A DNA stretch of 64,000 nucleotides from Kappaphycus alvarezii (taxonomy: Eukaryota > Rhodophyta > Florideophyceae > Gigartinales > Solieriaceae), in NCBI GenBank assembly GCA_002205965.3, contig NADL03000866.1, forward strand, positions 310,001 to 374,000. Direction: 5' to 3'. Each line of letters opens with the position of its first letter. Position 1 is the stretch's first letter. Under the pieces are notes generated by a model. It saw nothing but the letters and a program-made list of their open reading frames with translations, did not search any database and had not been told where the DNA came from. The translations under genes were made by a program, and so were the position numbers. Shown here piece by piece: positions 20,900-33,645 of this stretch.

Positions 20900-23145
20900 A
20901 CCTTTTCTTCTTAGACAGTAGTAGGCTTCTTCCATGGGAATTGAAATGCGGCGAATGTTCAAGGACATTGCCGAAGGTTTTTCTTCGACGTCAACTTATT
21001 CAATTCAGCGTCGCCGTACCCGAAACCTCCCGTACACTGCATGTCCTGTCCAATATGGTCCAGCATATGCCACTTCAAAGCCCCCATGTTAGACTTCTAA
21101 TAGGGTTCAAGAACTTTTACACCTACCTCTTTGAACTCTTATAGCCTTGGTAAAATAACTAGTCTGTGCTCATTCTAACCATATTCCCTCCTTTTCCATG
21201 TGTTAACAATTGCAGTATATCCAAAAACATCGCAAAGGCCTTCGTAACAGGTGCTTGACTTGATTCATCACGTACCAGTCTATCATCGCCCAAGAAATGG
21301 GAATACCTGGTCCATCCTTTTGTAATCTCTCGCCTCTAACATTTTCGGATAAACCATCCACCCTGAAAAGTCCGTTAAACCCAGATTTTCCTCCATAAAT
21401 AGAGAAATCAATATGTAGATTATTCCCCACAGGATTTCTTGCAATGAATGCCAAAAAGTAGTTCAGTTCCCTTATCACTTCACTTCTTATGCTACGGAAA
21501 GCTCTTGGTACAGATGGACGAGTGGATAGTGCCGTTGAAACAATTCCTCAACCGAAGCCTATCAAATGCAGCTTGTTTGTTCATACGCGATACCCACAGA
21601 TATAAATTGTGCATTGGTTCAAATGTGAAGAAATTGTATATGTCTAAAGTTGGACAAATTTCAACGAAGGGAAACTGATGCAACCTGTTTCTGAAGATGT
21701 AGGGACACCTTCGAAAGAAGACTTGAGGCTTCCAGCTTGTATTCTAGAGAACGCGACAGGAAACTTCTTTCATCTTTCTTGGCCTGTTGCAGGAGACGCT
21801 AGCAATTCCGTTGGATTTGGATCGTATGACTCAGAGAATGTTCCTTCGAATTCGTACTGAATGGAAAATTTTCCCTTTTGGCCAAACATCTGTGACAAGG
21901 TAATGCAGTTCGAGTTCCACCTCTTACTAAAAAAAGTTGTTTGACCTCTAGAAGATCAGCACAGTAGCTCCTAACAACAAAGCGCCGCCTCTAATTTACG
22001 CCATTCAAGTCCTTAGCAGAGAGAATTTCGCTACTTTACTCAATGGCTGCACAAAGGAATCTATCACTTCCTGTGTGATAATATCACTGCGAGCCTCATC
22101 CATATCGTTGTAGTTTGTTGGGAGAAATTCAACTATGATGCTGCCGTCTGTTATGAGTTTCCTTCTTGTTATCTCCCCAAAATGAGAACAGAAATATGCA
22201 AAGGATAGAGGGTCAATCGAGAAGGTTTCAGCGATGTCACTGACTTATCGCTGTACAACTGCAAAAGCAACATCACAGATTTCTCCCCGTCTTCCTCCAC
22301 AGTGCACCATCTTGTTCTGTGATGTGAGTCAGCAATTACTGCATCCTTAACAATCGGATACTTTCACGTCCAAGTTGAGCATTGATAGGAGGGTATGGAG
22401 CTCTTTTATCTCCAGGTTCGATGAGAATATCGCATGTCTTGACCTTTAACAATTGAGACCTCAGCGCGTCAATACTACTTCTTCTGAAGTAAGGCACATT
22501 TTCAGAGCGTTGTAGGGAAACTGTCACCTGAACAAATCCATTATCCTGGAACTCCGAATCAAGCCCTGGACTTTTTTTCATTCTGTAGAATGTGTGTGAT
22601 GGACGGGAACTTCTGACTGAACTCTATTCCACTGAAAAAAGGTTTCGAAAGTATCGTCGTCAGTTGGGGAGCGGTTAATTGCTCGCATTTTTGCTGACCC
22701 TGTACAGAAGGAATGCTACTCGGACATAAAAAACGTTCGCATTAGTAGCGCTTACTCAGTTTCTCTCACATCCATAAGACGGAGATTTCGATGCAAGTCC
22801 AGATTCGTCCATAACAGATTCCAAGATTTCATTCTCATGTTCGGCTTGTCTCAAGAGTGCTTCCATTCCGCGATTTCTACGAACAGGGTACGGTCACTAT
22901 AAGATCCTCTGGCCTTCACCTCCTATTGTGTGGAGCAAATGTCTCTTCTTTGAAACACCTTGGATTTGAGGACCCGAAACAGCAAAACAAGGGCACCTAG
23001 CTATGTGATAGGCCATACCCAGAGGAGATCGCGCAGTAAAGGGAAGGGAGACTTTCGACATCTCAGAGATCTCCTTGAGCCTTTTGTCCATCTTGACCTT
23101 CGAATCGAACCGCGAATTGAGAAGTACTCGATAGGGAACTAATGG
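20900..23145 (-). pseudogene. Decayed transposase-like gene (fits large KDZ/Plavaka/CACTA-like group)
   Basis: Pieces in several minus-strand frames read in the expected order of a large DNA-transposon protein: a region with IVEFLPTNYNDMDEARSD (about 22080-22160), a Cys-rich motif RTALPCHRCLAKRENFP (about 21880-21930), and FTFEPMHNLYLWVSRM (about 21580-21630). The last two resemble motifs that recur in KDZ/Plavaka/CACTA-like transposases (a CxxC near fxCxxCL, and a later MHNLxLG-type motif). Frames 22336-22581 and 22897-23091 are probably upstream parts. Stops and frameshifts are frequent. No terminal inverted repeats were found. The family assignment is tentative. Confidence 0.4.
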
Positions 23146-24329
23146 GATCTTCTGGGTGGCTGCGAAGATACCATATATTGCATGGCTTGTAAGGAGGTTG
23201 ACATGTTATCATATTTAATTTTCTCCTCGACGGCCTTGGTTTAGTGACCAGATATCTTGCATTCGTACTGGACTGAATTTTTAGCGCGTTTTACTTCCCT
23301 GATCACATCACAAGTACTTTGCCACTTCATTCTTGCTTAATTTTTACATTTATCTCATCACATGGCAGGGATGTTCTTTGGTTAGGTTACCAGGTACTTC
23401 GATACGGCAATCAACTTTATTTTCTGAATGTTTGCATGGAACATCCCTGAGTAATATAATCTATTAGAATTAAATGAAATATTATTTTTTAATTTCTAAT
23501 TAATTAATCAACTTTCTGACAGCGGAAATTCCAAAGGCGGGCTTTCGACTTGTGGCGTTTTTCGAACTTTTCAATCCGTGACCTCCCACTCCTCTTGGAT
23601 CACAACACCCCCACGCATCACCACATCATGTTATGCGATGATCGCACTCCAACCAAATGGAGTCCCTATCCCTTTCTCTTGGATCGCAACCCGTCAAAAA
23701 ATATTTTGGAGTAGTACTCCCGATTGATCAATTCATCTTATCGGTATGTTTGCACGCTGATTTCACCTCTACGTTTGTTATTACTGCCAGCATGCCCCAG
23801 CATATGTGTGCTAGTACAAACTAAAGATTGTACAGAAATTTCTGTGATGGGTGCGTGGTATGTACCGGGGACACGTTTCGTTTGTTTTCTTCCACATTAA
23901 CTTGCACAGTGCACAGATATTCGGTTCGCTGTAACTATTACACAACTTATGTAATATAAGAGTCGAACCGAAGATCGCATGTAACATAAGAAAGAATGGT
24001 ATATTGTGCATTACGTACCTGGTAGTACACTGGTAGATGCCATCATCTATTTTTTTCTGATTTTTATTCTCTCTCAGACAGCTTATGCTCATTCATGTTT
24101 GCAGTTTCCATTGCAGTGAATGCCATTTGTCAAGGCCGAGCAAATTGCGACGAAATGTACAGATACCAGCGCGCGTTAGGGTATATAGTCGCCGAATACG
24201 GCGACTATGAATATGCCATGCACCGCCTCTTACGGACTCGGTCAAGTGACAAAAGCTGTTGAACGGCGGTTATTTCATAATTAAAAATCATGATTCAAGA
24301 AATTATCTAATGGTCAATATTTCTGGGGC
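23146..24329. other. AT-rich intergenic stretch, nothing recognised
   Basis: No supportable coding region on either strand. It contains A/T runs (for example 23470-23510) and no element with identifiable ends. A short minus-strand frame at 23811-24092 has no ATG-supported product of known type. Confidence 0.5.
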
Positions 24330-24960
24330 TCCTACATGAATTCCTGGGGAAATGCCCAGAAATTTGGCACCAGAAAAATTCCACGTGTCCCAGGAATCCT
24401 GAGCGTATCCTGGGTGGAGCTCCAAGAAAAGACAAGACATGGAAAAGGAACGGGTCACTCCGGTCCAAAATATGCGTGTCCCAGGATTCCTTGGGTCAAG
24501 CCCAAGACTCTTGAGGTATCATTGCTGGTACCCCAGGAACGCTTTGAAATCCTGGGAATATTCTAGGGGAAGCTGGCTCTGAGAAATAATTTTGCCATAT
24601 TTAGGACTCTGAAACCCCAGAAGTTTCCATTAATCTGGGCTAGTCCAGCATATGGTTCCGTGATGTTTGGAAATCCTGGAAATTCCTGGGATAATGGTAT
24701 TTTCTATATATATCACGGCCCAGGATATTCCCAGGAGTACTTTTCCCTATCCAAGCCGGACCAGGTCCTGGGGTGTCATCCTAGGATACTGGGGCTGCGG
24801 TCCAGGATTACTGGATCTGAGATCCTAGGATGTGGTCCAGAACGTTAACCCAATATTCCTGAGCCAGGAGTTGTCCAGCGGAAACCAAGAATCCGAGTAA
24901 ATCCTGGGGTCAAATCCTGGCGGTAAATCTCAGGTATTCGTGGGGTCTCCTGGACCTGTA
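24330..24960. repeat. CCTGG/CCAGG-dense block
   Basis: About 630 bp in which short palindromic words built on CCTGG/CCAGG (TCCTGGGA, CCCAGGAT, ATCCTAGGAT, CCAGGAGT) occur every 20-40 bp with variable spacers. There is no fixed period, so it is not a simple tandem repeat. It contains no gene. It stops where gag homology of the truncated element G4 starts. Confidence 0.6.
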
Positions 24961-26112
24961 ACATTACCGACGAGTATAACAATGAGCTTAACAAGTCTTC
25001 GATGTTGAGCCTGGCTTCTATGGCGGTACGAATCATCTCATCTGGTTCTACCTCCTTAGAATATTCTTTCACAAGCCACTCACATACCTCACAGAAGTTA
25101 TGCCCATTCCCGTTAAAAGACCACCAGTCGACAAACTTGGCCTTATATTTGTGCTTTGCGTCACCATTAAGATAGGCGAAGATACTTGCGGCCTTCTCTT
25201 CATCGCTCTCCTCACGCATCAAAACATTAAGATATCTATAGAGAAACTCCTCAACGTCCTCACTTGTTCCCCTGTGAACGTTATGCGGGCAGCGTTGGGA
25301 TCCATGGTTACCGAAAAAAACTTTCCAAATTGTTCCCTAATACTACACAGCTCGAATACCACGGGTGCAACCCCCTCCCCAAGAGTACTAAATGATACGG
25401 GTAAATCTTCGGGAAAGAGATACTCAGAACCAACTACCCAAGAAGGAGTTGTTGCAAGCGACAATAGTGATACCGTGGTCTAGTTGGACGAACAAAAAGG
25501 AACGGATAAGGAACACACCTGAGAAGGATGCAAGCAAGTATATAAGGGGCAGGGTCTACCACTGATGCTCTGTGACCAGCGTAGGAAAAAATGTATCTTG
25601 GGTCTGAAGGTGATTCTCAACTTCATACTACTCGGGACTTGACTTGAAGTTGTCTACAAACTTGCATGACCTCCACAAGAGGAAGCAAATTACTCCGCTT
25701 ATATAGACTTTTGGCTACCCGTAAAGTCTCAAACAAACATAGCAATAAGCATCTATCACATTCGAGGGAATCTTGGGAGCCAGAGAGACTATTAGAAGAC
25801 ATTTCCTCAAGGTAAATATGTGGGTGCCATACCCATGCCCACCACCAATTGGCCAAGGGTGGGAATTAGTTTGGCCATTATACAGACCTTTCGGAGTAAC
25901 TCGTAGTATCACCCAGAACATGGAAATGTACTAACGTCTATTATGACAGCGTGTCTTAAAATAAAAAATGAACGTATGCATTTGCCACACTCATCCAAAT
26001 TAAAATTATCTAGCAAATTCAGATAATGTAAAAATAACTTGCAAATTCCGATAGTGTATCCGAATTTGATCCTTTCCTAGATTTTTTTCGCCTGCAAATT
26101 GTGCGCACATCA
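24961..26112 (-). mobile_element. G4: truncated G-family element (5' LTR, leader, start of gag)
   Basis: The LTR at 25393-26112 (720 bp, TG...CA) is a clearly diverged relative of the G1-G3 LTRs. Leader and gag follow in minus-strand sense: start ATG at about 25302-25304 (MDPNAARITFT) and the conserved KAASIFAYLNGDAKHKYKAKF segment. Homology breaks abruptly at about 24961 at the edge of the CCTGG block. The rest of the element is missing. The primer-site relic reads TAGTACTCTTGG. Confidence 0.85.
25393..26112 (-). repeat. G4 5' LTR
   Basis: 720 bp; the plus strand begins TGATACGGGTAAATC and ends GTGCGCACATCA. It keeps the TATATAAG promoter core (about 25697-25704) but has lost part of the terminal palindrome seen in G1-G3. 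Confidence 0.85.
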
Positions 26113-26954
26113 ATCTCCAATGCAGCTTGATTGATGGCTGGCCTCCCCTATAATTGCTGGAAAAGTGAATAACTACCACCACCTGCCGCAACATTTCACG
26201 CACATGGACCCCACCATTCAAGTTGACTGAGCATGAGCCAGCTTATCTGTTACAGTAGCTGAAACCTCCGTGTCTCCCATAGGCGCTTTAGAATCCCACC
26301 TCACCTACTTTTGTGTTCCTCGTTTTGGCTACCTTGACCGGCACAACTCAGCCCCGAATTCTGTGTTCTTCCGCAGTACTATTTCCGGCCGCAACTGCTA
26401 GTCTCAGGCTCTCTCTTTCTGGAGTTGGCAAATTTCTAGGGAAGTCCTTATCAGGCATTCCTGAGCTACTATTACGATAAAAACAAACCTCCATGTTTTC
26501 TTGGATTTCAATAACTTTTCGCCGTTCGCAACCACATACCAAACGGAGTTCAAGAAGATCGCACGGGATGTGATGGCAATAGAAAACCAGGGCTATACTC
26601 GGAGAAGGTTGTAGGTAGCTGTCCGACTCATGTCTCAAAGACGTTACTCTACGCCTCTGATATTTCGTTCAGAGGACACCGTTTACTTTGCTGGGTGGGC
26701 TTCCTGTCACAGATAGACTCCCTAACGTATTAACGCTTACCCCTGCTCCAGATGCGGTCCATGCACTGGAACAAAAATGCCACTAATCTTACAACATCTC
26801 AGCGGCATGGTAATAAACTGTCATTCCTACATAAATCTTATTTCGGATTCATGTGCACCTCTGCGACATGACCAGATTGTCACTTCTTCATAGTTCGGTT
26901 ATTTGATGGACTGCGGGTGTCAATAAAGCACTAAAATAATAATATTAATCATGT
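26113..26954. other. Gap between G4 and G2, no recognised gene
   Basis: About 840 bp of unique-looking sequence. One minus-strand frame of 96 codons (26348-26638) is open, rich in Ser/Glu/Arg, and unlike any family I know. Bases 26950-26954 (CATGT) are the left target-site duplication of G2. Confidence 0.4.
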
Positions 26955-27674
26955 TGATAGGGGTAAATCGGCGGGGGAGGAGATCCTCAGAACCAATTAC
27001 CCTGAGAAGGAGGTGTTGCGAGCGACAAAAGTGCTGCCGTGGTATTGTTGAACGAATAAAAGGGAGTGTATATAGAAGAGAGTTGAGGAAGCTACAAGCA
27101 AGTATAAAAGGGGCAGGGTCTACCACTGACGCTCTGCGACCAGCGTAAGAAAAAGTTTTCTTGGGTCTGAAGTTGACTCTCAACTTCCTACTACTCGGGA
27201 CTTGGCTTGAAGTTGTCTGCCAACTTGCTTCACCTCCACTAAAGGAAGCAGTTTACTCGGCTTATATAGACTTTTGGCTACCCCAAAAGTCTCCAACAAA
27301 CATACTAATAACCATAAAATGTATTCACGGTAATCGTGTGAACCAGAGAGACTATTAGAAGATATTTCCTCAAGGTAAATATCTAGGTGCCATACCCATG
27401 CCAGCCACCCATCGGCCAGGGGTGGGAATTGATGTGGCCATTATATAGACCTTTCAGAGCTACTTGTAGTATCACCCACAACCTGGAACTGTACTGACAT
27501 CTACTATGACAGCGTGTCCTAAAATGAAAAAATCAGCCGACGAATTTGCCACACTCACCCAAATTAAAAATATCTTGCAAATTCAAAAACTGTAAAAATA
27601 TCTTCCCAATTCCGATACTGTATACAATCATGGTCCTCATCTAGATTTTTTCGTGCGCGAATTTGCGCACATCA
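26955..27674 (-). repeat. G2 3' LTR
   Basis: 720 bp, nearly identical to 33735-34453. It is preceded in element sense by a purine-rich tract (GAGCGAGAGGGCG) that is the candidate polypurine tract. Confidence 0.95.
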
Positions 27675-27707
27675 CGCCCTCTCGCTCAAGACGAACGTCC
27701 CGACTCG

Positions 27708-29112
27708 TCACTGCTCTTCTTCTGCTTCCGTTAGTGTTCGCTGTCTTATTGATAAAATGTATGGTCTCTCAAACGGGTACGGATGCAACTGATTACCAAT
27801 ATGATGCTCTAAAAAGTAGGTTCGCATTACTGGTACCTCACTTTGTAGCATAGCCTCATATATTGGTTTGATCACATCGAGGTGGGGTTGAATACATTCT
27901 TCTTCCGTGACTCTTCCGAATCTTCCAAGAGTGAAAAAATATATGTGATATGCAAACTCTTCTGGAAGATGCCGGAGGAATGGATGTCGATAAGAAAAGA
28001 AGACGCGCATCATCAAGAACGAATCTTCGTAAGATAAGTGCGGTCCATGTAGCGCCCTAAAACATAAACAGATGCTTATCATGAAATAAGAAATGACCTG
28101 CGCATCGTTCGCATCCTCGGAGATATTGCGCAGCCAAAAAGATAATCTTCTTCTTCCGACTGTATGCTGTGCATGGTTGTGAAGGAGAGCTAGAGATGAA
28201 GTTGTGGTGGACGGTCCCGATGAATGGCCGCGACCAGCTCCTGACGTACTGGGACCTGCACGAGGTCCTCTCGGGGGACGACCGGAACCTCTTCTGGGCG
28301 GGTTGTTGTCTCCTGAAGGTCCTCCTCTGGTCATCATCACTGCTTCAGGAGGATCCTCGCCGCCTCCAACGTTCCCAATTTGTGGCGGAGAAACGTAAGG
28401 TTCCCATAGAGGATACGGGACCAGCCTGTATTCCATATCCGGGGGTAAGGCGTAACCTCTCAGTCGCACGTCTTGGTTGTTCTTGAGAAATACGTAAATT
28501 GGACGGATAATATTCAGATACGTTTGCGACAAGTCTCCAGCAGCTACCATTCCATATCTTCCTATAGAGTAATGATATATTACCTCCACAAACTCTGGAC
28601 CTGCTTCCGTGAACCTTCCGTTTTGGAATGAAAATAGAACTCTTATTAATAGTCGGAAATCTTCTTGAGGTAGCAATGGTCCGTTCAACGTACGAAAACA
28701 TAGGCATATATTAATGTAGAAATGGATGATTACGTGGAGTTCGTAGTAGTCCCGCGTAACCGAGATGATCCATTCCCAGGCCCTTTTTCCTCCCATAGGA
28801 ATCATTCTATAGTTAAAGATGAGTATGCCCCGTGGTTGCGCATAGTCCTGTGTGAGAAGGAATTCTTCAGGCCTCTGATGGTAAGGGACCAGACGACGTG
28901 CATGGATGGCCCTCCTTGATCTCTTCCCTGAGCTTGAACAGAGCTGATAGTGCGGGTGTCTTTCCTCCGTGACGATGCAAGGGTTCGAGTACTTGGTTTG
29001 GAAGGCCGGCCACTTCACAGCCTGCTGCATTGCTTTTCCATGTACTACAAGTACTTTAGAGCCAACTGAAAAGGTTCTGACTGCAGTTCTGCATCCTTAT
29101 TTCTTGTCTGTG
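27708..29112 (-). CDS. G2 integrase tail and tandem-module extension (open frame)
   Basis: The frame 27708-29030 (440 codons) is fully open and continues the integrase tail. Residues 1-80 are the SH3-like C-terminal part (QTKYSNPCIVTEERHPHY; RRAIHARRLVPYH). Module A is residues 82-213, a linker rich in Gly/Pro/Arg/Ser is 214-292, and module B is 293-425. The modules share CLCFRxLxGPxL, ED, RVxFS, GRxGxV and PYPxxxPY. No transmembrane segment or signal peptide is obvious. The sequence matches the end of the G3 frame almost perfectly. Function unknown. Confidence 0.8.
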
Positions 29113-31586
29113 TTAGCGCGCGGTGTGATCTCCAGCCTTCGGTGGCCAGTAGTTCAACTTCCCTACTCTCTTCATCGATAATATTGTTTCCATGTCTCTC
29201 TGTAACATTCTAGGAGCCCTTCCGTACATTAGCTCGAATGGTGAGCGTCCATTTCTTCCTCTTCTTCGACGGTAGCCGTATAACACTTTTGGTAAGGCAT
29301 CTTCCCACTGGATTTCATTCTCCAACATAGTTTTCGATATTGCTCGTTTGATGGTTCCAACCATCCTCTCCGCTTTCCCGTTGGACATAGGAGCGTATGC
29401 GAGAACGGTCTTCAGCTGAATCCCTTTCTCTTCCAAGAAACGTAGCAGTGAAGTTGCAGTAAAACAAAGGGCGTTATCCGAGATGATCCTTTTTGGAAGA
29501 CCAAACGGTTCAATTATTTCTTTTTCGATGAATCTCAGTACCACCTCAGCATTTGCCTCCTCGACTGCAACTGCTATTGGCCATCCAGTAAGATATTCCA
29601 CCCCTATAAGGAGATATTTGTTTCCAGAAGATTTTCCTTGAACGGGCCCGCGAAGTCAATTGAGAAGGTTTCAAAGAGACCGGAAACTGGAAAACTTAGA
29701 GTTGTCTTATACTTCCGTATTGGAGTGAATTTTTGGCAGTTGTCGCAGCTTTCACGAAATATAGACGTCCTATGGATACCGGGCCACCAGAATCTCTCAG
29801 TTACGAATTTTTGGTTGTTTCGAGATCCCAATGCCCTAGCTCATCATGGAAAGTCCTCAAGATCTTCATTCTTTCTTTCAAAGGGCCACTAGTCGGGGAC
29901 CGGCTTTAGTGTGCTGGAAGAGTTTCCCATTCCACAATGTTAAAAGCCTTTTGATTCCTGCGTACCCAATTTCTGTGTTCAAGATCAACCTTTCTCATTT
30001 CTAGTCCATCGAGGAATTAATCAGTCCGTGAATGTTAGCTTCGTACTCGTTTCGTTCAGCGCTTGCACCTCGGCAACTCCGACGATGTCCTCGAAGCTTT
30101 TTCATTTGGACTCAGTGGATCCCTCAAGCGGGATAGGTAATCGGCAGGCTGATTATTGCGTCCGGATCTATACACAATTCAAACCGATATTCTGCGAAAA
30201 TGTCGAGCCATCGGGCCAAGCGGTGATGTACATCCTTCTTTTGGAATGCTGTTTTTAAGTGCCTGGTGATCAGTTATCAAGACAAATTTCTCGAGTGATA
30301 AAAGGTATACGCGAAACTTTTTCAGCGCGAAGACGACAGCTAGCGCTTCTTTCTCGCAGACTGAGTATCTCCTTTCCGCATCATTCAGAGTTCGGCTTGC
30401 GAATTGAACAGGGTGTAGTCCTCCGTTTTCATCTTTTTGGGACACAACGGCACCCAAAGACCGTTCTGAGGCATCTGTCTCCACAACGAATGGTCTCTTG
30501 AAATCTGGGTACATGAGAACTGGGGGGACACATAGCTTATCTTTAAGCTCCTGAAATGCAGTTTCCATTTCCTTGTTCCAGTAAAATTTTCCGTTCTTCG
30601 TAGTGCTGGCATGTAACGGTGCTGCAGTCTTGGCGAAATCTTTGATAAATCTTCTGTAATATGAGGCCAGTCCTAAGAAGCTTCGGACCTCCGTCTTTGA
30701 AGCGGGCCTTGGTGCCAACTTTATTTTTTTCGTTTTCTCTGGATCCACTCTAATTCCCTCTTGGTCACGATATGACCGAGTAATTGGATAGAAGTTTTCG
30801 CAAAGAAGCATTTGCTCAACTTAATTTTCAAGCTATACTCCGATATCCTCTCCACAACTGTCTTGACGTGCGAGATGTGCTGATCCAATGTTTCTGAGAA
30901 GATGACGACATCATCGATATAGACTCTTGCGAATGGAAGTCCTTTCAAAACCTCGTTCATCATTCTTTGGAATGTAGCTGGTGCATTCATGAGACCAAAA
31001 GGCATCACTTCGAACCTGAACGTACCGGCTTTGCTGGTAAAGGTTGTTTTTTCTTACATTTTTCATCCAATGGAATCTGCCAATAGCCAGTGTAAAGGTC
31101 AATTGAGGTGAAATATCTCCCGTCCTTCAGGTCCTCGAGGATCTCCTCCATGTTCGGAATCGGAAATCGATCGGTATCATTCTCTGGTTCAGTTGTCGGT
31201 AATCGACGCAAAAACGCAGCTTTCCATCCTTCTTTGGTGCGACCACAACTGGAAACGACCATGGGGATGAAACTGGTCGAATAATATCATTTTTCAGCAT
31301 ACTTGTAACATTTTCTGAGATAAATTGGTCATATTTTGGCGGTTGACGTCTAGGCTTGTGGTAAATCGGTTGAGTGTCGGTAAGTTTCGAACGAGTGAGT
31401 AACCGGTACATTGCTTGTCTTAAATCTGAAACGCTCCATGCAATTACTTCGGAAGATGTTAACATGTCGGATATTTTCAGTGAGCGGGCGCGGGAAGTGC
31501 TGCACTTTTTGGATTTCTGCCATTTGGCGCCTTTTTCTTCTGATCCTCAACCTCAATATTTGAAGGACCTCTTCCGTCGTGCTCAC
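29113..31586 (-). pseudogene. pol: G2 pol: RT, RNase H, integrase core, frameshifted
   Basis: RT is split over frames 31127-31465, 31005-31262 and 30721-31008, with catalytic YIDD at 30910-30921 and ATFQRMMNEV. RNase H is in 30179-30811 (VETDASERSLGAVV, ITDHQAL). The integrase HHCC region and first Asp lie in 29604-29831 and flanking frames, and 29113-29601 carries the second Asp (IISDNALCF) and catalytic Glu (NGKAERMVG). At least ten small indels relative to G3 fall in this stretch. Catalytic residues are all present. Confidence 0.85.
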
Positions 31587-31776
31587 ATCTTCATATATGG
31601 AGATTCGACGTATTCTTATTTTCTTGCAAATGGTAATAATTCTTTCATGCTCCGAATTCTGTCCTTTGATTCGATATCATCGCAAAAAGAAACACATTCG
31701 GGTTTCAACTTATCCTAGAATCCCAGTCGTCATCTGTTTCAAAACCCGGAATCATAATCGTCCCATGCCATGTTCA

Positions 31777-33645
31777 TTAACCCCGAGGGTACCCTTTTCC
31801 ACTTCCGAAAGTGTTAGTTGGTTCCGAATCTTCGCTGTCATAGCTAGAAGTGAAATCTTCACTGTCCGTTTCTTTTAAATCTTCAGGATGCGTGCTTTTG
31901 TCGAAATCCAGGGGCATCTTCACGGTTCTGCCGTCAATATTAACTGAAACCATTTGGTTGCCCAAGTCAATGCATTCCTAGTCTTTCCATTGTGGGGCAG
32001 CCAATGATTGCATCGAAAGGGAGATCCGGCATGACAAGAAAGTCTACATCAACTTTAGAGTCCCCAAAGAACACGGAAACCTTGTCAACAGTGCCCATGC
32101 ATTTTGAGACGGTTCCATCCGCTACAGTTATTTTTCGAGTCGTTGGAGTAATTTCGAGACCTAGATCTGTCACCAAAGTTTCTGAAATGAGGTTTGGAAC
32201 AGCACCCGAATCGAAGAGAGCTTGGGTTTTCATACCCAATACTTTGACTGGTACCAGCTTAAGACGTCTTGGTGCTGTCGAGGCCGATTGAAGAAACAGT
32301 TTCTTACCCTTAGCGGACTTATTAGACCTGATAATTTTTTTGAGTTCTTTTCTCGCATCCTCTGCGTCGCCCCTCAAAAGTTGACCAAACGTTATCCCAG
32401 TTGGGGCCGATGCAAGCTCAGCCACCAAATTGTACCTCTTCACATACTCTAGTACGTCCTTAGAGATACTCTTAACTTTCTTACTCTTTTTCGTCTTCTT
32501 GGCCGGAGTGACTCCCACTCCTGGAACAACTTGATCAGACCTCTTGGTTCGAGGAGGTACAGGTGCTGGGATATGCTCCAGCATTCCATACTCTAGCCTA
32601 GGTTTCTTCGATAAAATGTTCCCTTCCCCATCCCTTTTTGTCACATTGACTTGACTAATCTCTTCAGCGATGGATACGTTACCGGCATCCGTCAACCTTT
32701 GATCCCTTCTATTTTGTAAGATTTTCACCTCTGGTCCTGACTCACTCCTTGCTTCCGATAAATTTGCTCTTCTGTTGTCTTTAGACCAGCAGTTACTTTC
32801 ATGATGCCCATATCGACCGCACTTTGCACAACGAGTGTTTCTATGTGGATTATCAGGACACCTGTTTGCAAAGTGTCCAGGCTTGTGACAGTAAGAACAG
32901 ACTTCTGCCTTAGGGGCCCCAGACTGGTTCTTCTTAATGGTAAGAGTAAGGCTTTCCAACTGCGAGGTTATCATGTCAAGTCGATTATCGAATCGGGTTT
33001 CCAACCTTTCTTCCAAGTTTTTGACATCGCTCCTGACAGATTCTAATGCCGCTGCACTAGTAGCCGGCCTTTGATAATTCTTTTCAGGATGTACGATAGA
33101 CATCGATGTGCGGGTTTCCCCGGTACCTCACTCAGTGACTGAAACGTCTCCGAATTTTTGACAAATTCTACTATGGTACCCTTCAGTTCATCAAAAGTGT
33201 GAGGGCCTTGATGAGGAGGAAATCGGAGAGCCGCTTATCCCCATAGCCGCCTTACGCAGCATTCCGTACTTTGCTTGGGCGTTGAACCCAGCCTTTTCAT
33301 AAAGATCACACAAGTACACCAATGAGCTTAACAAATCGTCGAAGTTGAGCCGGGCCTCTATGGAAGTACGAATCATCTCATCTGGTTCTACTTCCTTAGC
33401 ATACTCTTTCACAAGCCACTCACATACCTCACCGAAGTTACGCCCATTCTTGTTAAGAGACCACCCGTCGATAAACTTGGACTTATATTTGTGCTTTGCG
33501 TCACCATGAAGATAGGCGAAGATACTTGCGGCCTTCTCTTCATCGCCCTTCTCTCGCATCACAACGTTGATATATGTGTAAAGAAACTCCTCAACGTCTT
33601 CAGTCTTGCCCCTGTGAACGTTATACGAGCAGCATTGAGATCCAT
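31777..33645 (-). pseudogene. gag: G2 gag-protease, frameshifted
   Basis: Start ATG at 33643-33645. The capsid part (33191-33562 and upstream) is followed by frameshifts near 33100-33240, then an open frame 31967-33103. That frame holds the coiled-coil region, two CCHC knuckles (CSYCHKPGHFANRC, CAKCGRYGHHESNC), the basic linker KKTKKSKKVK and the protease core (ALFDSGAVPNLIS; FDAIIGCPTMERLG). A two-base deletion near 31975 separates the last protease segment and the acidic tail (31777-31965). Relative to G3 the lesions are mostly single-base losses. Confidence 0.85.

Noticed and set aside
26920-27183. LTR open frame beginning RVNFRPKK, repeated in several G LTRs, as an LTR-encoded protein
   Set aside because: It starts at TTG, not ATG, and the frame is not kept in the variant LTRs (only the first residues match). 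Similarity is explained by LTR sequence identity.
27161-27358. Plus-strand frame GLKLTLNFLLLGTWLE in G LTRs as an antisense gene
   Set aside because: It lacks support beyond being inside near-identical LTRs and is antisense to the element.
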